DNA of 64,000 nt from Thiosocius sp942490985 (GTDB lineage Bacteria; Pseudomonadota; Gammaproteobacteria; Chromatiales; Chromatiaceae), in assembly GCA_942490985.1 (NCBI GenBank), contig CALNYW010000006.1, positions 372,001 to 436,000 of the forward strand, given 5' to 3'. Positions 7,363-17,436 of the stretch are shown in pieces; the stretch's first letter is position 1; each line of letters starts with the position of its first letter. Made by a program: the position numbers and the translations under genes. Under the pieces are notes generated by a model. The model saw only the letters and a list, made by a program, of their open reading frames with translations, was not told the DNA's origin and searched no databases.

Positions 7363-7872
7363 GGCTGTCTCCCAAGCCGCTTTGGTTGAGCGGCAGTGAT
7401 GTCCCGGGGCGTCGCGTCGATGGCGGGCGACGGCCGGCAAGTTGTCACTGCGCTGGCGGGGGCTCGGACGGGGCGACGAGATGCGAGCTCGTCACTCTGT
7501 AGGGGTCCTCGGCAGCGGGTACTTGGGCGGTGAGCAAACGCTTCTAGAAACTCGGCGTTTTGCATTTACAACGTTGCGGCTCACAGCGTCCGTATTTGTG
7601 CGTTCTCACACAAAATGCTTCGTGCCATTCGAAGGGGAGAGGTCGCCAAAAGGGCATCGCGTTCGACGAAAAAATGTCTCTTTACGTGCGTGACCCAAAA
7701 CCTTCAACAGCGCGATTACGGTACCACAGCGTCTCGAAAAATAGACTAATTTTGTTGTCCAACGGCAGGTGAGACAGGCCAGCTTTTCTTTGTCGTAGAT
7801 TCATGCAAATTGACAAGATTTTGTCGCGGAATTCGCGCGTTTTTGGTGCAGTGCAGCGGTGGGTTTAGTTGT
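7363..7872. other. Long intergenic region between the HemN-like gene and puhE
   Basis: About 510 bases without a convincing gene; the short frames here have no recognisable sequence. Both flanking genes are on the minus strand, so this should carry the promoter of the HemN-like gene and the end of the bchF-puhE operon. I see a TTTGTG-N8-CACAAA inverted repeat (7595-7614) and a GACAA-GATT-TTGTC repeat near 7832, but no clear sigma-70, FNR or PpsR consensus. Confidence 0.5.
7595..7614. repeat. Inverted repeat upstream of the HemN-like gene
   Basis: TTTGTG-CGTTCTCA-CACAAA, 6-bp arms with an 8-base spacer, about 235 bases upstream of the HemN-like start. It is a candidate operator; it does not match FNR or PpsR consensus sequences. 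Confidence 0.35.
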
Positions 7873-8754
7873 TCACGCTCGAGATCCCGACCGCAGTGGT
7901 GCTGCTGGGGGTGGAGTTACTTGATGCAATTGCCAGGTCGCCGATGCTTCGCTTTTCGCATCGTTGTTCTGCTCACCGTCTTTGCGCTGCGTCTGACCGG
8001 CCAGGCGCAACGCCCAATCCCAAAGCGCTGAATCACGCAGCGGTAAGACCATAAACCAGTGCTCAAGGATGGCGAGACTGAGCAATGCGCCGATCAGCGC
8101 GTAGCTTGTGCGTTCGAATGCGTCGGTGGTCATGATGGCGTTGCCGACGAGCCATACGCCAACGCCGGTGGCCAGCGTGACCGAGAAAGGAAAAAACAGA
8201 TTCATCGGTCGGTTGCGCATGTAGCTGCTGAGGAAGCGTAATGGCTGGGGGAACCATTCGGTATTGACGTTCGGCACGCCGAAAAATAGATTGAGTTTTG
8301 CGCTCCAGCGCATAACCCACAGCGTAAGGTAGGTTCCCGCGGCAACCTGATTGGGTGCGTCACCGGAGAGAAAAACAATCACAACGCCTAGCGCGACAAC
8401 GGCCAACTCATGGTACAGGCTGGTCTGTAACCCCAGGATAAATCTCGACCAACCGCGGGTCTCGGGTGGGCATGGCGCCTTACGTGGACCGGTGATGATG
8501 CCCATGAAGTAACTCATTTCCAGCCATGCCCAGACAATGAGCGCCTCGGCAAACGCCAACATTGCAGCGGCCTTCGAGGTGTCATGGCTACCGGCAGCGA
8601 TACCGATCAATGCACCAACGACGAACAGGCTGGCGACCGCCAGGCTCCACGGGTAGGTGCCGGGGTGGCGGTGATTGAGGAACAGAATAAAGCCGGTACT
8701 GAGCCACCACATGAGCAACGCAAAGCCGAAGGCGACCAACAGGTCAGTCATCAT
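7873..8754 (-). CDS. puhE: Photosynthetic complex assembly protein PuhE
   Basis: A 293-residue polytopic membrane protein with about seven hydrophobic segments, beginning MMTDLLVAFGFALLMWW. The inner stretch NLFFGVPNVNTEWFPQPLRFL is characteristic of the PuhE (DUF3623) family, which is found only with puh genes and influences reaction-centre assembly and bacteriochlorophyll production in Rhodobacter capsulatus. The last ~45 residues are polar and poorly conserved. Its start overlaps the puhC stop by 4 nt. It is the last gene of the long minus-strand operon. Confidence 0.92.
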   Translation of the reverse strand: MMTDLLVAFGFALLMWWLSTGFILFLNHRHPGTYPWSLAVASLFVVGALIGIAAGSHDTSKAAAMLAFAEALIVWAWLEMSYFMGIITGPRKAPCPPETRGWSRFILGLQTSLYHELAVVALGVVIVFLSGDAPNQVAAGTYLTLWVMRWSAKLNLFFGVPNVNTEWFPQPLRFLSSYMRNRPMNLFFPFSVTLATGVGVWLVGNAIMTTDAFERTSYALIGALLSLAILEHWFMVLPLRDSALWDWALRLAGQTQRKDGEQNNDAKSEASATWQLHQVTPPPAAPLRSGSRA

Positions 8755-9209
8755 AAGGCTTGAACGGGCAGCGTGAGTAAGCGACTGAACGAGGCGACGT
8801 TGGTGCGACCGAAGGCTTGCAGGTCGACTATCCGGCCGGTAGCCAGGTCTTCGATCGTCAAGCGGCCATCAACATGTCGCGCAAGGCGAAACGGCGTCTC
8901 GCTATCGAGCGCGCGGCTACGACGGTCGCGGGCGAACCCGCGCAATACGCCACGCACGAAGTTCTCGGTACCCGGTGCGATCGAGTGCATCAAGACGGCC
9001 CGATCGACATCCCAGACATAGACAACACCAGCGTTACCGTCGGAGAAACGCAGGTCGCGCTGCTCCACGATATTGGCCGGTGGTGTCTCGCCGGCCTTGT
9101 AGCCGAAGGCCTGCGCGAGAATCACCGCCACCAGACTGATTGCCACAAGGCCAGCCAGGCTGAACAGCGCCGGGCGGGGTAAGCCGCCCTCTTTGAAGGG
9201 ATCACTCAT
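8751..9209 (-). CDS. puhC: Photosynthetic complex assembly protein PuhC
   Basis: A 152-residue protein with one N-terminal membrane anchor (about residues 15-36) and a soluble, probably periplasmic domain containing LRFSDGNAGVVYVWD and FVRGVLRGFARDRR, the latter the best-conserved PuhC motif. PuhC acts in organising LH1-reaction centre complexes. It overlaps puhE by 4 nt and lies 15 nt after puhB, within the operon. Confidence 0.92.
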   Translation of the reverse strand: MSDPFKEGGLPRPALFSLAGLVAISLVAVILAQAFGYKAGETPPANIVEQRDLRFSDGNAGVVYVWDVDRAVLMHSIAPGTENFVRGVLRGFARDRRSRALDSETPFRLARHVDGRLTIEDLATGRIVDLQAFGRTNVASFSRLLTLPVQAL

Positions 9210-9224
9210 CGTCTGCTCGTTGGG

Positions 9225-9890
9225 TTAGGAGTAAGCCGCCGTCTGTGATCCTGCCGGTTTCAGCACCCGGTCGTCCGAACGAGCCGTGGCCCGTTTCGGC
9301 GCGATAACCGAGTCGCTCTGTTGCGCAACTACCCGGCCAATGTGCTCGGCGACTGTTTGCGGATCTTTGATGCAGCGCAGCATCGGCTGTACCGGCGAAA
9401 AATGCCATGGCTTCGCATGCGGCCACAGCAACCAGTAGGAGGTCTTGTGGTCCGGGTCCAGGGTTAGCGCGATGCTACCGTGGCGAGCGGAATGCGTCAT
9501 CATGTCCGCGGCATCCACCTTATTCCACGGGATATTGATCATCATCGGCAACGCGACACCAAAGCGCATCACCAAACGTTCGTTGGTGATGGTGTAGATG
9601 GTTGTCTTCGCATAGAGACGCCCCAAGACGCCGAGTACGACCATCGCCGCCGCGCCAAGTATGACCAACCACGCGGCACCCTTGACCGCGAGCAGCATGC
9701 TCGCACCATCGTGGATCTGCAAGCCGACATGCGCCGCCGCCAGCAACAGGAAATACACCGCGACCTTGCGGATGTGGAATATTCGCAAGGCTACCTGTCG
9801 CCACTCCGGTTCGCCCTGCCAGACGATGCTCTCACCGTCTGGCAGATAGTCGGGGAGACCCTTTACAGGCTCTGACTCGTGCTCGTTCAT
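9225..9890 (-). CDS. puhB: Photosynthetic complex assembly protein PuhB
   Basis: A 221-residue membrane protein. The N-terminal motif LPDGESIVWQGEPEW and the following paired hydrophobic helices (about residues 40-90), then TIYTITNERLVMRFG, identify a PH-domain (YdbT-like) protein of the PuhB type, which promotes assembly of the reaction-centre H/L/M complex. The tail after about residue 185 is variable and polar. Its start overlaps the puhA stop by 4 nt. Confidence 0.92.
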   Translation of the reverse strand: MNEHESEPVKGLPDYLPDGESIVWQGEPEWRQVALRIFHIRKVAVYFLLLAAAHVGLQIHDGASMLLAVKGAAWLVILGAAAMVVLGVLGRLYAKTTIYTITNERLVMRFGVALPMMINIPWNKVDAADMMTHSARHGSIALTLDPDHKTSYWLLWPHAKPWHFSPVQPMLRCIKDPQTVAEHIGRVVAQQSDSVIAPKRATARSDDRVLKPAGSQTAAYS

Positions 9891-10651
9891 AAAATCGGCT
9901 CCGCGCGCTCAGGCGTCGCATAGAGATGCCCGCCGCCATAGAAGCCAACGATCTTGTCTTCTTCCTGCAGCGTGATCTGATCTGGATTCGCCAGCCCGGG
10001 GACCTTCGAGAAGTGCTCGCCGCGGATCGAGGCGACCTTTACCTCACCGTCTTTGCTGACTCGCGTGAAGTTGATCGGCAGCAACACGTTGCGGCCATCT
10101 ACATCGACTTCAAAATAACGAATCTGCGGCTCCGAGCGGTCGACCCAAATATCGACAACCGAGCCGCCAACGACGCCATCCAAGCCGTAAACGGCTTTCC
10201 CACGGGGGTCGGGGTCGCGCTCTGCGACAGTAAAGTCGGTGGCGATGCGCATTGGCACGATGCGGGCTCTACCGTCATGCGTCAGATCAGGGACCTCTGG
10301 ACGAATCGCGTAAGCCGCAGGGCCAACGCCATCAACCATCGCATCGCCGGTCGGCTGTAGCGGTGCGCCAGGCCAGGGTGCTGTCGGTTCGGCCGCCAGC
10401 GGGTATTGCTCAGGCTCGGGATGCGGGGCCTGACGGGTGCCGCCGCCATGGGGCATCAGGTAGGTTTTTGAAGCGGGCATGTCGGGAAAGCCGACAACGC
10501 GGACGTACTTGGAACGGTCGGACTCGAGTGGATAACCTTCACGCTTGCCTTCGCGATGCAGGTAGATAATCAGTCCAAAGAAAAAAATCCAGAATAGATA
10601 AAGCACGAGTTGTGCAACGTCTATATAGCTGGTGATGGCGCCTGTACCCAT
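9887..10651 (-). CDS. puhA: Photosynthetic reaction centre H subunit
   Basis: A 254-residue H subunit. One N-terminal membrane helix (about residues 11-31, YIDVAQLVLYLFWIFFFGLI) is followed by the basic YLHREGKREGYPLE border and a large cytoplasmic PRC-barrel domain with GTVVDIWVDR-like and FYGGGHLYA segments. It caps the L/M core and guides protons to QB. A GGGAGA site precedes the ATG. It lies 26 nt after lhaA and begins the puhABCE section. Confidence 0.97.
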   Translation of the reverse strand: MGTGAITSYIDVAQLVLYLFWIFFFGLIIYLHREGKREGYPLESDRSKYVRVVGFPDMPASKTYLMPHGGGTRQAPHPEPEQYPLAAEPTAPWPGAPLQPTGDAMVDGVGPAAYAIRPEVPDLTHDGRARIVPMRIATDFTVAERDPDPRGKAVYGLDGVVGGSVVDIWVDRSEPQIRYFEVDVDGRNVLLPINFTRVSKDGEVKVASIRGEHFSKVPGLANPDQITLQEEDKIVGFYGGGHLYATPERAEPIL

Positions 10652-10677
10652 TGTGAGTTCTCCCTCAGTAAGTAGTG

Positions 10678-12108
10678 TCAGCCGGGAAAGTCCGGCAGGC
10701 CAAAGCCGGACTGCGGTTGAGCGATGCTGCCTGGCCGGCGTACCAGTGGACCAATGACCACCAGTGTCGCGAACAGCAACCCAATTTCGGCGTGGTAGAC
10801 CATGCCGTATCCTGTAGCCGGGCCGGTCAAAGCCGGACCGAGGCTGCCGTCAGCAGCCAATTGCGCGACGATGTCTCGCATCGCGCCACCCATGGCAATA
10901 GCGAGACCGGCAGCAGTCGCTTGGACCGCGCCCCAGGCACCCAGTGCCAGGCCGCTCTCTGTGTGTTCGGTCAGTGCCATCGCCGCCATCAGCGTGCCGA
11001 CGGCAAACAGCCCGCCGCCAAAACCGATCAGGCCGGTGCCGACCCGGAACAACAGCGGGGAGCCGAGCGGTGCGGCGAGGATCACGGCCGCGAACGCGAA
11101 GACACCGACGACGGCGCCGAAGCTCGCCAGTCGGATAGGATCAGCACCCCGGCTGAGCCAGCGCGAGGCGAGCAGGAAAGCGCCCAGCATGCCGCCGGCC
11201 AGGATCGCGGTCAGTCCGGTCGTTGCGGCGACCGAGAGGCCCAAGACCTCGCCACCATAAGGTTCCAGCAAGATGTCTTGCATGCTGAACCCGGCGGTAC
11301 CGAGACCGATCGCCAGCAGCAATCGACTGGCATTGCCGTATTGCTTGAATGTATTCCAGGATTCCCTGAAAGCCGGGCGCGGGAGATTCGGTGCGGTTCG
11401 CTTGGGGTTGCGTACTTCTTGCTGCCATAACGCGATTACGTTCAATGCCACGGTCACCATGGCGGCGCCCTGGATGACCTGGATCAGCCGCATTTGACTG
11501 AAGTCGTCGAGCAGCGCGGCGAATACCACCGAGCTCACCACCATGCCAACTAGCAGCATGACGTAGAGCAGCGCAACCACCCGCGGGCGTGATGACTCCG
11601 GTGCAATGTCGGTGGCGAGGGCAAGGCCCGCGGTCTGCGTGGTGTGCAGGCCGGCGCCGGTCAGCAGGAATGCGAGGGCAGTGGCGACATAGCCTACCCA
11701 GATCGGGCCATGGGTGTCGCCGGACAGGATCAGCAACGCGAACGGCATGATCGCCAGGCCGCCAAATTGCGCCATCGAGCCCATCCAGAGGTAAGGCACG
11801 CGGCGCCAACCGAGATAGCAGCGGTGATGATCAGAACGGTGACCGATCAGGGCGCGGAAAGGCGCGAACAGCAGCGGTAGCGAGACCATCAACGACACGA
11901 GCCAGACCGGAACCTCGAGTTCCAGCACCATGACCCGGTTCAGTGTCCCGTTGAGCAACACAATCGCCATGCCGACCGATACCTGGAACAGCGATAGGCG
12001 CAGTAGCCGCGACATCGGCAGCACGTCGGTGGCCGCATCGGCAAACGGCATGAACCGCGGGCCCATGGCCACCCAGGCACGTGGCACGGATGTGATAGCG
12101 CGTTTCAC
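10678..12108 (-). CDS. lhaA: LH1 assembly protein LhaA (PucC family, BCD transporter)
   Basis: A 476-residue major-facilitator protein with about twelve membrane helices. The NGTLNRVMVLELEVP, GHRSDHH and QDILLEPYGG motifs are those of the PucC/LhaA family, which helps insert LH1 alpha/beta and may handle bacteriochlorophyll. Position between bchM and puhA is the standard one for lhaA. It overlaps bchM by 4 nt. A second family member lies at 23425-24792. Confidence 0.95.
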   Translation of the reverse strand: MKRAITSVPRAWVAMGPRFMPFADAATDVLPMSRLLRLSLFQVSVGMAIVLLNGTLNRVMVLELEVPVWLVSLMVSLPLLFAPFRALIGHRSDHHRCYLGWRRVPYLWMGSMAQFGGLAIMPFALLILSGDTHGPIWVGYVATALAFLLTGAGLHTTQTAGLALATDIAPESSRPRVVALLYVMLLVGMVVSSVVFAALLDDFSQMRLIQVIQGAAMVTVALNVIALWQQEVRNPKRTAPNLPRPAFRESWNTFKQYGNASRLLLAIGLGTAGFSMQDILLEPYGGEVLGLSVAATTGLTAILAGGMLGAFLLASRWLSRGADPIRLASFGAVVGVFAFAAVILAAPLGSPLLFRVGTGLIGFGGGLFAVGTLMAAMALTEHTESGLALGAWGAVQATAAGLAIAMGGAMRDIVAQLAADGSLGPALTGPATGYGMVYHAEIGLLFATLVVIGPLVRRPGSIAQPQSGFGLPDFPG

Positions 12109-12809
12109 AGCTTGGTCAGTTCGAAGGCTTGTGACATGTAGAAACCACTGTTGATGCGTTGCTGGCGCCCGCGAGTCCAGGTAGCCAGCCCGGTTTCAGC
12201 CGCCAGTTTTTGCCACAGTCGTTGTTCCATAACCGGCTCAATGGCAGGGGCCCTATCGCTGCGGGGGAACAACCGCCCGACCGTATGCATCATCGCGAGC
12301 AGACGTGTGTGGGGTGCAAAGGTGAACATGATCGAGCCGCTACTCAGGCCGGCGAGACTGGCGATCATGCGAACCGCATCATCGATGTCGTAGTGAATCA
12401 ACGAGTCCATCGCGATGATGTGATCGAACTGCCCCAGTTCGGGGTCCCACATGTCGCCGACGCGAAATTCGAGTGTGCCGGCGCCGATATTCTCCGGTAC
12501 GCGTTCATGCGCAAGCTCAATCAGGGTGGGGGACAGATCAACGGCGATCACATCGGCGCCACGACGGGCCGCTTCGACGGCGAACATCCCGGTCCCACAG
12601 CCTGCATCGAGTATGCGCCGGCCGCGTAGGTCACTCGGCAACCAGTCGAGCAGCGTGTTGCGCATCTGGTCGCGCCCGGCTCGCACGGTTTGACGGATCC
12701 GGCCGACGGGTGCGGTCGACGTCAAGCGTGACCAGGCATCGGCGGCCGTGCGGTCGAAGTAGTGCTCAACTTCAATGCGGCGTTGCTTGTAGGTCATTGT
12801 TTCCATCAA
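12105..12809 (-). CDS. bchM: Magnesium-protoporphyrin IX methyltransferase
   Basis: A 234-residue class I SAM-dependent methyltransferase that methylates the C13 propionate of Mg-protoporphyrin IX. The SAM-binding motif LDAGCGTGMFAVEAARRGADV (residues about 65-85), the acidic AVDLSP strand-2 end and DSLIHYDIDDA are present, and length matches BchM. It sits between bchL and lhaA with 4-nt overlaps on both sides. Its product is the substrate of the two ring-E cyclases AcsF and BchE encoded 15 kb away. Confidence 0.96.
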   Translation of the reverse strand: MMETMTYKQRRIEVEHYFDRTAADAWSRLTSTAPVGRIRQTVRAGRDQMRNTLLDWLPSDLRGRRILDAGCGTGMFAVEAARRGADVIAVDLSPTLIELAHERVPENIGAGTLEFRVGDMWDPELGQFDHIIAMDSLIHYDIDDAVRMIASLAGLSSGSIMFTFAPHTRLLAMMHTVGRLFPRSDRAPAIEPVMEQRLWQKLAAETGLATWTRGRQQRINSGFYMSQAFELTKL

Positions 12810-13723
12810 TCGAACCCCAGAAAATCAAATAATTCACGGTCTTTCATCGGTTGCACCGGAAGCGGGTCAGTCCCGTCCCACAATGCCTGGGCCAGGTCGA
12901 GGTATTCCTGCTGCACGCGTTCGAGCTCTTCAGATGGTGGCATCTCGAACAGCGTCGATTTCTTCAGGCGGCTGCGGCGAATGACATCCAGATCAGGGAA
13001 ATGCGCCAGCCGGCGCATTCCGACCGCATCGTTGAAGCGATCGATCTCATCGGTACCGGCACTGCGGTTAGCAATCACCCCGCCGAGGCGTACGGGGTAG
13101 TTTTTCGATTTGGCGAGAATGGCTGTTGCGATGCGGTTCATCGCAAAGATTGAGTCAAAATCGTTGGCCGTTACGACCAGGGCACGTTCGGCGTGTTGCA
13201 AGGGCGAGGCGAATCCACCGCAGACCACGTCGCCGAGTACATCGAACAACACCACGTCCGCATCTTCGAGCAGATGATGTTGTTTCAGGAGCTTGACCGT
13301 CTGGCCGACCACGTAACCACCACAGCCGGTGCCAGCCGGTGGGCCGCCGGCCTCAACGCACATCACGCCGTTGTAGCCTTCGTAGACGAAGTCGTCGATT
13401 TGCAATTCTTCCGGATGAAAGTTGACCGATTCCAACGCGTCAATAACCGTTGGCACCAATGACTTGGTCAACGTAAAGGTCGAATCGTGTTTCGGGTCGC
13501 AGCCAATCTGTATGACCCGCTTGCCGAGCTTCGAAAACGCGGCCGACAGGTTCGAGGAGGTCGTGCTCTTGCCGATACCCCCTTTGCCGTAGATCGCAAA
13601 GACTTTTGCCTTGTCGATCGCGATATCGGCGTCGAGATGTACCTGTAGGCTGCCCTCGCCATCGGGTGGGGCGTCACCGGCAGGGGTGCCGATACGTACG
13701 GGGATTCCGTCCAAAGGACTCAT
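12806..13723 (-). CDS. bchL: Light-independent protochlorophyllide reductase iron-sulfur ATP-binding protein
   Basis: A 305-residue NifH-like reductase component of the dark-operative protochlorophyllide reductase. The P-loop is in KGGIGKSTTSSNLS near residue 45, and cluster cysteines are in EAGGPPAGTGCGG and DVVCGGFASP. The first ~35 residues are a variable extension typical of purple bacterial BchL. It donates electrons, with ATP hydrolysis, to BchN-BchB, encoded upstream in the same operon. Confidence 0.97.
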   Translation of the reverse strand: MSPLDGIPVRIGTPAGDAPPDGEGSLQVHLDADIAIDKAKVFAIYGKGGIGKSTTSSNLSAAFSKLGKRVIQIGCDPKHDSTFTLTKSLVPTVIDALESVNFHPEELQIDDFVYEGYNGVMCVEAGGPPAGTGCGGYVVGQTVKLLKQHHLLEDADVVLFDVLGDVVCGGFASPLQHAERALVVTANDFDSIFAMNRIATAILAKSKNYPVRLGGVIANRSAGTDEIDRFNDAVGMRRLAHFPDLDVIRRSRLKKSTLFEMPPSEELERVQQEYLDLAQALWDGTDPLPVQPMKDRELFDFLGFD

Positions 13724-16700
13724 GCGGCAACCTCCTCGGTTATGCCTTCAAGACGATCTTCGAGCTCTTCCCCGGCATGGCGCAGGGCGTCGAGCGTGGC
13801 GTCGTCTGGGTTCCAATATTTTCTTTCGTAGGCCTCGAGCAGGCGGTGTGCGACCTTGACCGACGCGGTCGGATTCAGTTTCGCGAGGCGCTCGCGCATT
13901 TCTTCGTCGAGCATGAAGGTCTGTGACAGACGCTCATACACCCACGGTGCGACCTGGCCGGTGGTCGCGGACCAGCCGACGGTGTTGGTGACGTGGCTCT
14001 CAATCTGGCGGACACCCTCGTAGCCGTGCTGCAGAATGCCCTCGTACCATTTCGGGTTGAGCATCCGGGTGCGGGTTTCCAGCGCGACCTGTTCGGCCAG
14101 GGTGCGGACTTTGCCGTCGCCGCTGGTTTGATCGGAGATATACACCGGTATGTCGTTACCGCTGGCCCGACGAACCGCGCGGCTGATCCCGCCCAAGGTG
14201 TCGAAGTAGTGATCGACCGTGGTGATGCCGATCTCGACCGAATCGAGATTCTGATAGGCCAACTGCACGCCGGCTAACATGTCGTCGAGCAGCGCCGCCT
14301 GCTGCGTCGGCTTTCCACTGACGCCGTACGCAAAGCTTTTGCGCTGGCTGTAGGTCTCTGCGAGCTCGTCCTCATCGTCCCAGCGACTGTTGTCGACCAG
14401 CATGTTGACGTTCGAGCCGTAGGCGCCCTCGGCGTTGCTGAATACGCGCAAGGCCGCGGTCTCCAGATCGCAGTCGTGACGTGCTTGATAAGCCAGTGCG
14501 TGTTTGCGAACGAAGTTGACTGATTCCGATTCGTCGGCCGATGCGGCGAGGTAAGCCGCCTCAGCCAGCAGCTTTGTCTGCATCGGCAACAGGTCACGGA
14601 AGATGCCTGACAACGTCATGACGACGTCGATGCGGGGGTGATCTAACGTGTCCAGTGGCAACAGACGTGCGCCAGTGACGCGACCGTAGCTGTCGAAGCG
14701 CGGCTCGGTGCCCATCAGGGCCAGAGCCTGCGCGATCGGCCCGCCCTCGGTCTTCAGATTGTCCGTGCCCCACAGCACCAGCGCGATCGATTCAGGGACC
14801 TCACCGTGTTCTTCGACATGACGTTGTAACAACAGGTTTGATTGACGCTGGCCGTCACGGATCGCGAACGAACTCGGTAGGCGGAAGGGGTCAAACCCGT
14901 GCAGATTGCGCCCGGTCGGGAGGACGGCCGGGTTACGCAACAGGTCACCGCCCGGGGCGGGGCGAATGAAGCGTCCATCGAGCGCACGCATCAGTGCATC
15001 GAGTTCGTGATCCTGCGACAACAGCTCGTTGTTGGCGAAGAGATCATCGTAGATCGCATCGAACGGCGCTTTGTCGAGGTTGGTGTATTTTCGCGCCACA
15101 TCAACCGGTTCGCCATCGACGATAGCGGCGATGCTTTGCTTGTCGAGATCGACCTCGTGGGTCGATTGCGCGAGGGCTTGCAACATATCGATGCGTTGTT
15201 CACGCGTTGGTGCTTCGCCAACGATATGCAAGCCGTAGGGAATCAGCGTTTCTTCGAGTTCGAGCAGGTCCAGGCGCAGTTTTTCGATGTGGTCATCGAG
15301 CGCGCCCGTCCAGTCGGCGTCCTCTGCGACGAGGTCGAGGCCAATAGCCTGGCTGCGGATCAGGTCGGCAAGCTCGGCTCTTGTGTCTCGGCTGTGATCA
15401 TCGTGCTGTCGCCACCGATCAATCGAGACCTTCAGGTCGCTCAGGTCACGGTAAAGATCGGCGCGTGCGATCGGCGGCGTCAGATAACTGATCAGCGTGG
15501 CGGCGGCGCGCCGCTTGGCGATCATGCCCTCGGAGGGGTTGTTGGACGCATAGAGGTAATAGTTGGGTAGGTCACCGATCAAGCGATCTGGCCAACACTT
15601 GTCCGACATCCCGGTCTGTTTGCCCGGCATGAACTCGAGCGCACCATGGGTGCCGAAGTGCAGCACCGCATCGGCGCCAAAGTCTTGTTTGATGTAACGG
15701 TAAAATGCCGAGAAAGCGTGGGTCGGGGCGAAATCGCGAGAGAACAGCAATTTCATCGGATCGCCTTCATGACCAAAGGCCGGTTGTAGGCCAACGAACA
15801 CGTTACCGAACTGGGCCCCAAGCACGAAGATCGAGCGGCCGTTGCTCAGCTGTTTGCCCGGCGCCGGTCCCCAGTGGGCCTCAATCTCGTCGAGCCACGG
15901 CTCGTTATGGACATGCGTATCTGCATCGATCAGCGTATGCACGTTGGCATGCGTGCCGTAGTTGGCGGCATTACCGGTCGTGATGGCTTCACGCAGGTCA
16001 TCGACGGTGTCCGGAACCTCGACGTTGTAGCCGCGGCGAGCCAGCTCGCGCAGCGTGTTGTGTAATGAGGCAAAGACCGACAGATGCGCTGCAGTGCCGG
16101 TGTTGCCCGCATTTGGTGGGAAGTTGAACAGCACCATTGCCAGCTTGCGTTCGGCGACCGCCGTTTTGCGCAGCTTGATAAGCCGTGCGACACGTGATGC
16201 GATGACGCCGATGCGTTCCGGGTGACCCTGCATCCCGGCAGGCTCGCCATCGCCCGCCGATTCACCGCGTCCACCAAACACCACCGGTCCGGTTGCGCCG
16301 TCGAGCTCCGGGATCGCGACCATCATCGTCGCTTCCAGTGGCAGCAGCCCCTGCTCGGAGTCTTCCCACTGCTTGAGACTTTGGAACTCCACGGGTTGGG
16401 CGGCGATGTAGGGTACGTCCAATTCGGTCAGGATGCCCTCGGCTGCCTTCGCGTCGTTGTACGCCGGCCCACCGACGAGCGAAAAGCCGGTCAGTGAGAT
16501 CACTGCATCGACATTGGGTTGATCGTCCTTGATAAAGAATTCGCGTATCGCCGGTCGGGCGTCCAGGCCGCTGGCAAAGGCGGTAACGACATTGAGCCCT
16601 TTTGCTTCCAGGGCCGTGATCATTGCATCGTAGTGCGCGGTATTACCTGCCAGCACATAGGACCGCATGATCAACATGCCGACCGTGCCTTGAGACTTCG

Positions 16701-17436
16701 CCTTGGCTTTTGGCAGATCGGTTAAGCGATCGCTCAAGCCTTTGCGCATCCGCGGGTGATAGACACCGAGTTCCGGGTACTCGATCGGCATGCTGACGTC
16801 CAACTTGCCGCGCCAGTGCTCGCGATCGCCGTCGGCGTAGCGGTCCACCAGGAACCGCACCATGCGCGACAGGTTGTCTTCTGAACTCGCCAACCAATAT
16901 TGCAGGGTCAGGAAGTAAGCGCGTAGGTCTTGGGCGGTACCCGGGATGAAGCGCAGGATGCGCGGCAGTTGTCGGAGTACCGACAATTGTTGTGCCCCCG
17001 CCGGTTTACGCCCGTTCTTGCGGTTTCCGCGCAGGCGCTTTAACAGCGCCATCGGGCCACTCTGTTCACCGTCCATGCGGAAGCGGCCCATACGGGTCAG
17101 GCGCATGACCTCTGCGGCAGACATGCAGCAGATCATCGCATCGCAGCCGTCGCGCCGGGCCTGTAGATCGGGCAGCACCGACTGGATGTGCTCCTCCATG
17201 AACATCATGGTCACGACGATGATGTCGCCGTGCTGGATGTCGCTTCGGCATTGCGCCAGTGAATCGCTGTCATGGGCCCAATCGGCGGCCGCGTGCATCT
17301 GCAGGTTGAGGCCAGGGAATTCTTGCGCCAGCCCCTGACCGGCGCGCTCGGCCGCGCCGCTCAGATGATTGTCGAGCGTGACCAGCACGACGTTCACGTT
17401 GGCCGATTTAACGGCTGAAGTGTGCTTTTGCTTCAT
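13720..17436 (-). CDS. bchH: Magnesium chelatase subunit H
   Basis: A 1238-residue large porphyrin-binding subunit of magnesium chelatase, which with BchI and BchD (not in the window) inserts Mg into protoporphyrin IX, the first committed bacteriochlorophyll step. Length fits BchH (about 1190-1250). The CobN/BchH signature is visible, including HFGTHGALEFMPGKQ and the SNVNMLVDNS and EVEIGITTVDHYFD-like regions. Its 5' end overlaps bchB by 29 nt and its 3' end overlaps bchL by 4 nt, so production is coupled to the protochlorophyllide reductase genes. Confidence 0.98.
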   Translation of the reverse strand: MKQKHTSAVKSANVNVVLVTLDNHLSGAAERAGQGLAQEFPGLNLQMHAAADWAHDSDSLAQCRSDIQHGDIIVVTMMFMEEHIQSVLPDLQARRDGCDAMICCMSAAEVMRLTRMGRFRMDGEQSGPMALLKRLRGNRKNGRKPAGAQQLSVLRQLPRILRFIPGTAQDLRAYFLTLQYWLASSEDNLSRMVRFLVDRYADGDREHWRGKLDVSMPIEYPELGVYHPRMRKGLSDRLTDLPKAKAKSQGTVGMLIMRSYVLAGNTAHYDAMITALEAKGLNVVTAFASGLDARPAIREFFIKDDQPNVDAVISLTGFSLVGGPAYNDAKAAEGILTELDVPYIAAQPVEFQSLKQWEDSEQGLLPLEATMMVAIPELDGATGPVVFGGRGESAGDGEPAGMQGHPERIGVIASRVARLIKLRKTAVAERKLAMVLFNFPPNAGNTGTAAHLSVFASLHNTLRELARRGYNVEVPDTVDDLREAITTGNAANYGTHANVHTLIDADTHVHNEPWLDEIEAHWGPAPGKQLSNGRSIFVLGAQFGNVFVGLQPAFGHEGDPMKLLFSRDFAPTHAFSAFYRYIKQDFGADAVLHFGTHGALEFMPGKQTGMSDKCWPDRLIGDLPNYYLYASNNPSEGMIAKRRAAATLISYLTPPIARADLYRDLSDLKVSIDRWRQHDDHSRDTRAELADLIRSQAIGLDLVAEDADWTGALDDHIEKLRLDLLELEETLIPYGLHIVGEAPTREQRIDMLQALAQSTHEVDLDKQSIAAIVDGEPVDVARKYTNLDKAPFDAIYDDLFANNELLSQDHELDALMRALDGRFIRPAPGGDLLRNPAVLPTGRNLHGFDPFRLPSSFAIRDGQRQSNLLLQRHVEEHGEVPESIALVLWGTDNLKTEGGPIAQALALMGTEPRFDSYGRVTGARLLPLDTLDHPRIDVVMTLSGIFRDLLPMQTKLLAEAAYLAASADESESVNFVRKHALAYQARHDCDLETAALRVFSNAEGAYGSNVNMLVDNSRWDDEDELAETYSQRKSFAYGVSGKPTQQAALLDDMLAGVQLAYQNLDSVEIGITTVDHYFDTLGGISRAVRRASGNDIPVYISDQTSGDGKVRTLAEQVALETRTRMLNPKWYEGILQHGYEGVRQIESHVTNTVGWSATTGQVAPWVYERLSQTFMLDEEMRERLAKLNPTASVKVAHRLLEAYERKYWNPDDATLDALRHAGEELEDRLEGITEEVAA

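Noticed and set aside
7442..8054. Several short plus-strand frames around 7442-8054
   Set aside because: No recognisable sequence and no convincing ribosome sites; the later ones overlap puhE.
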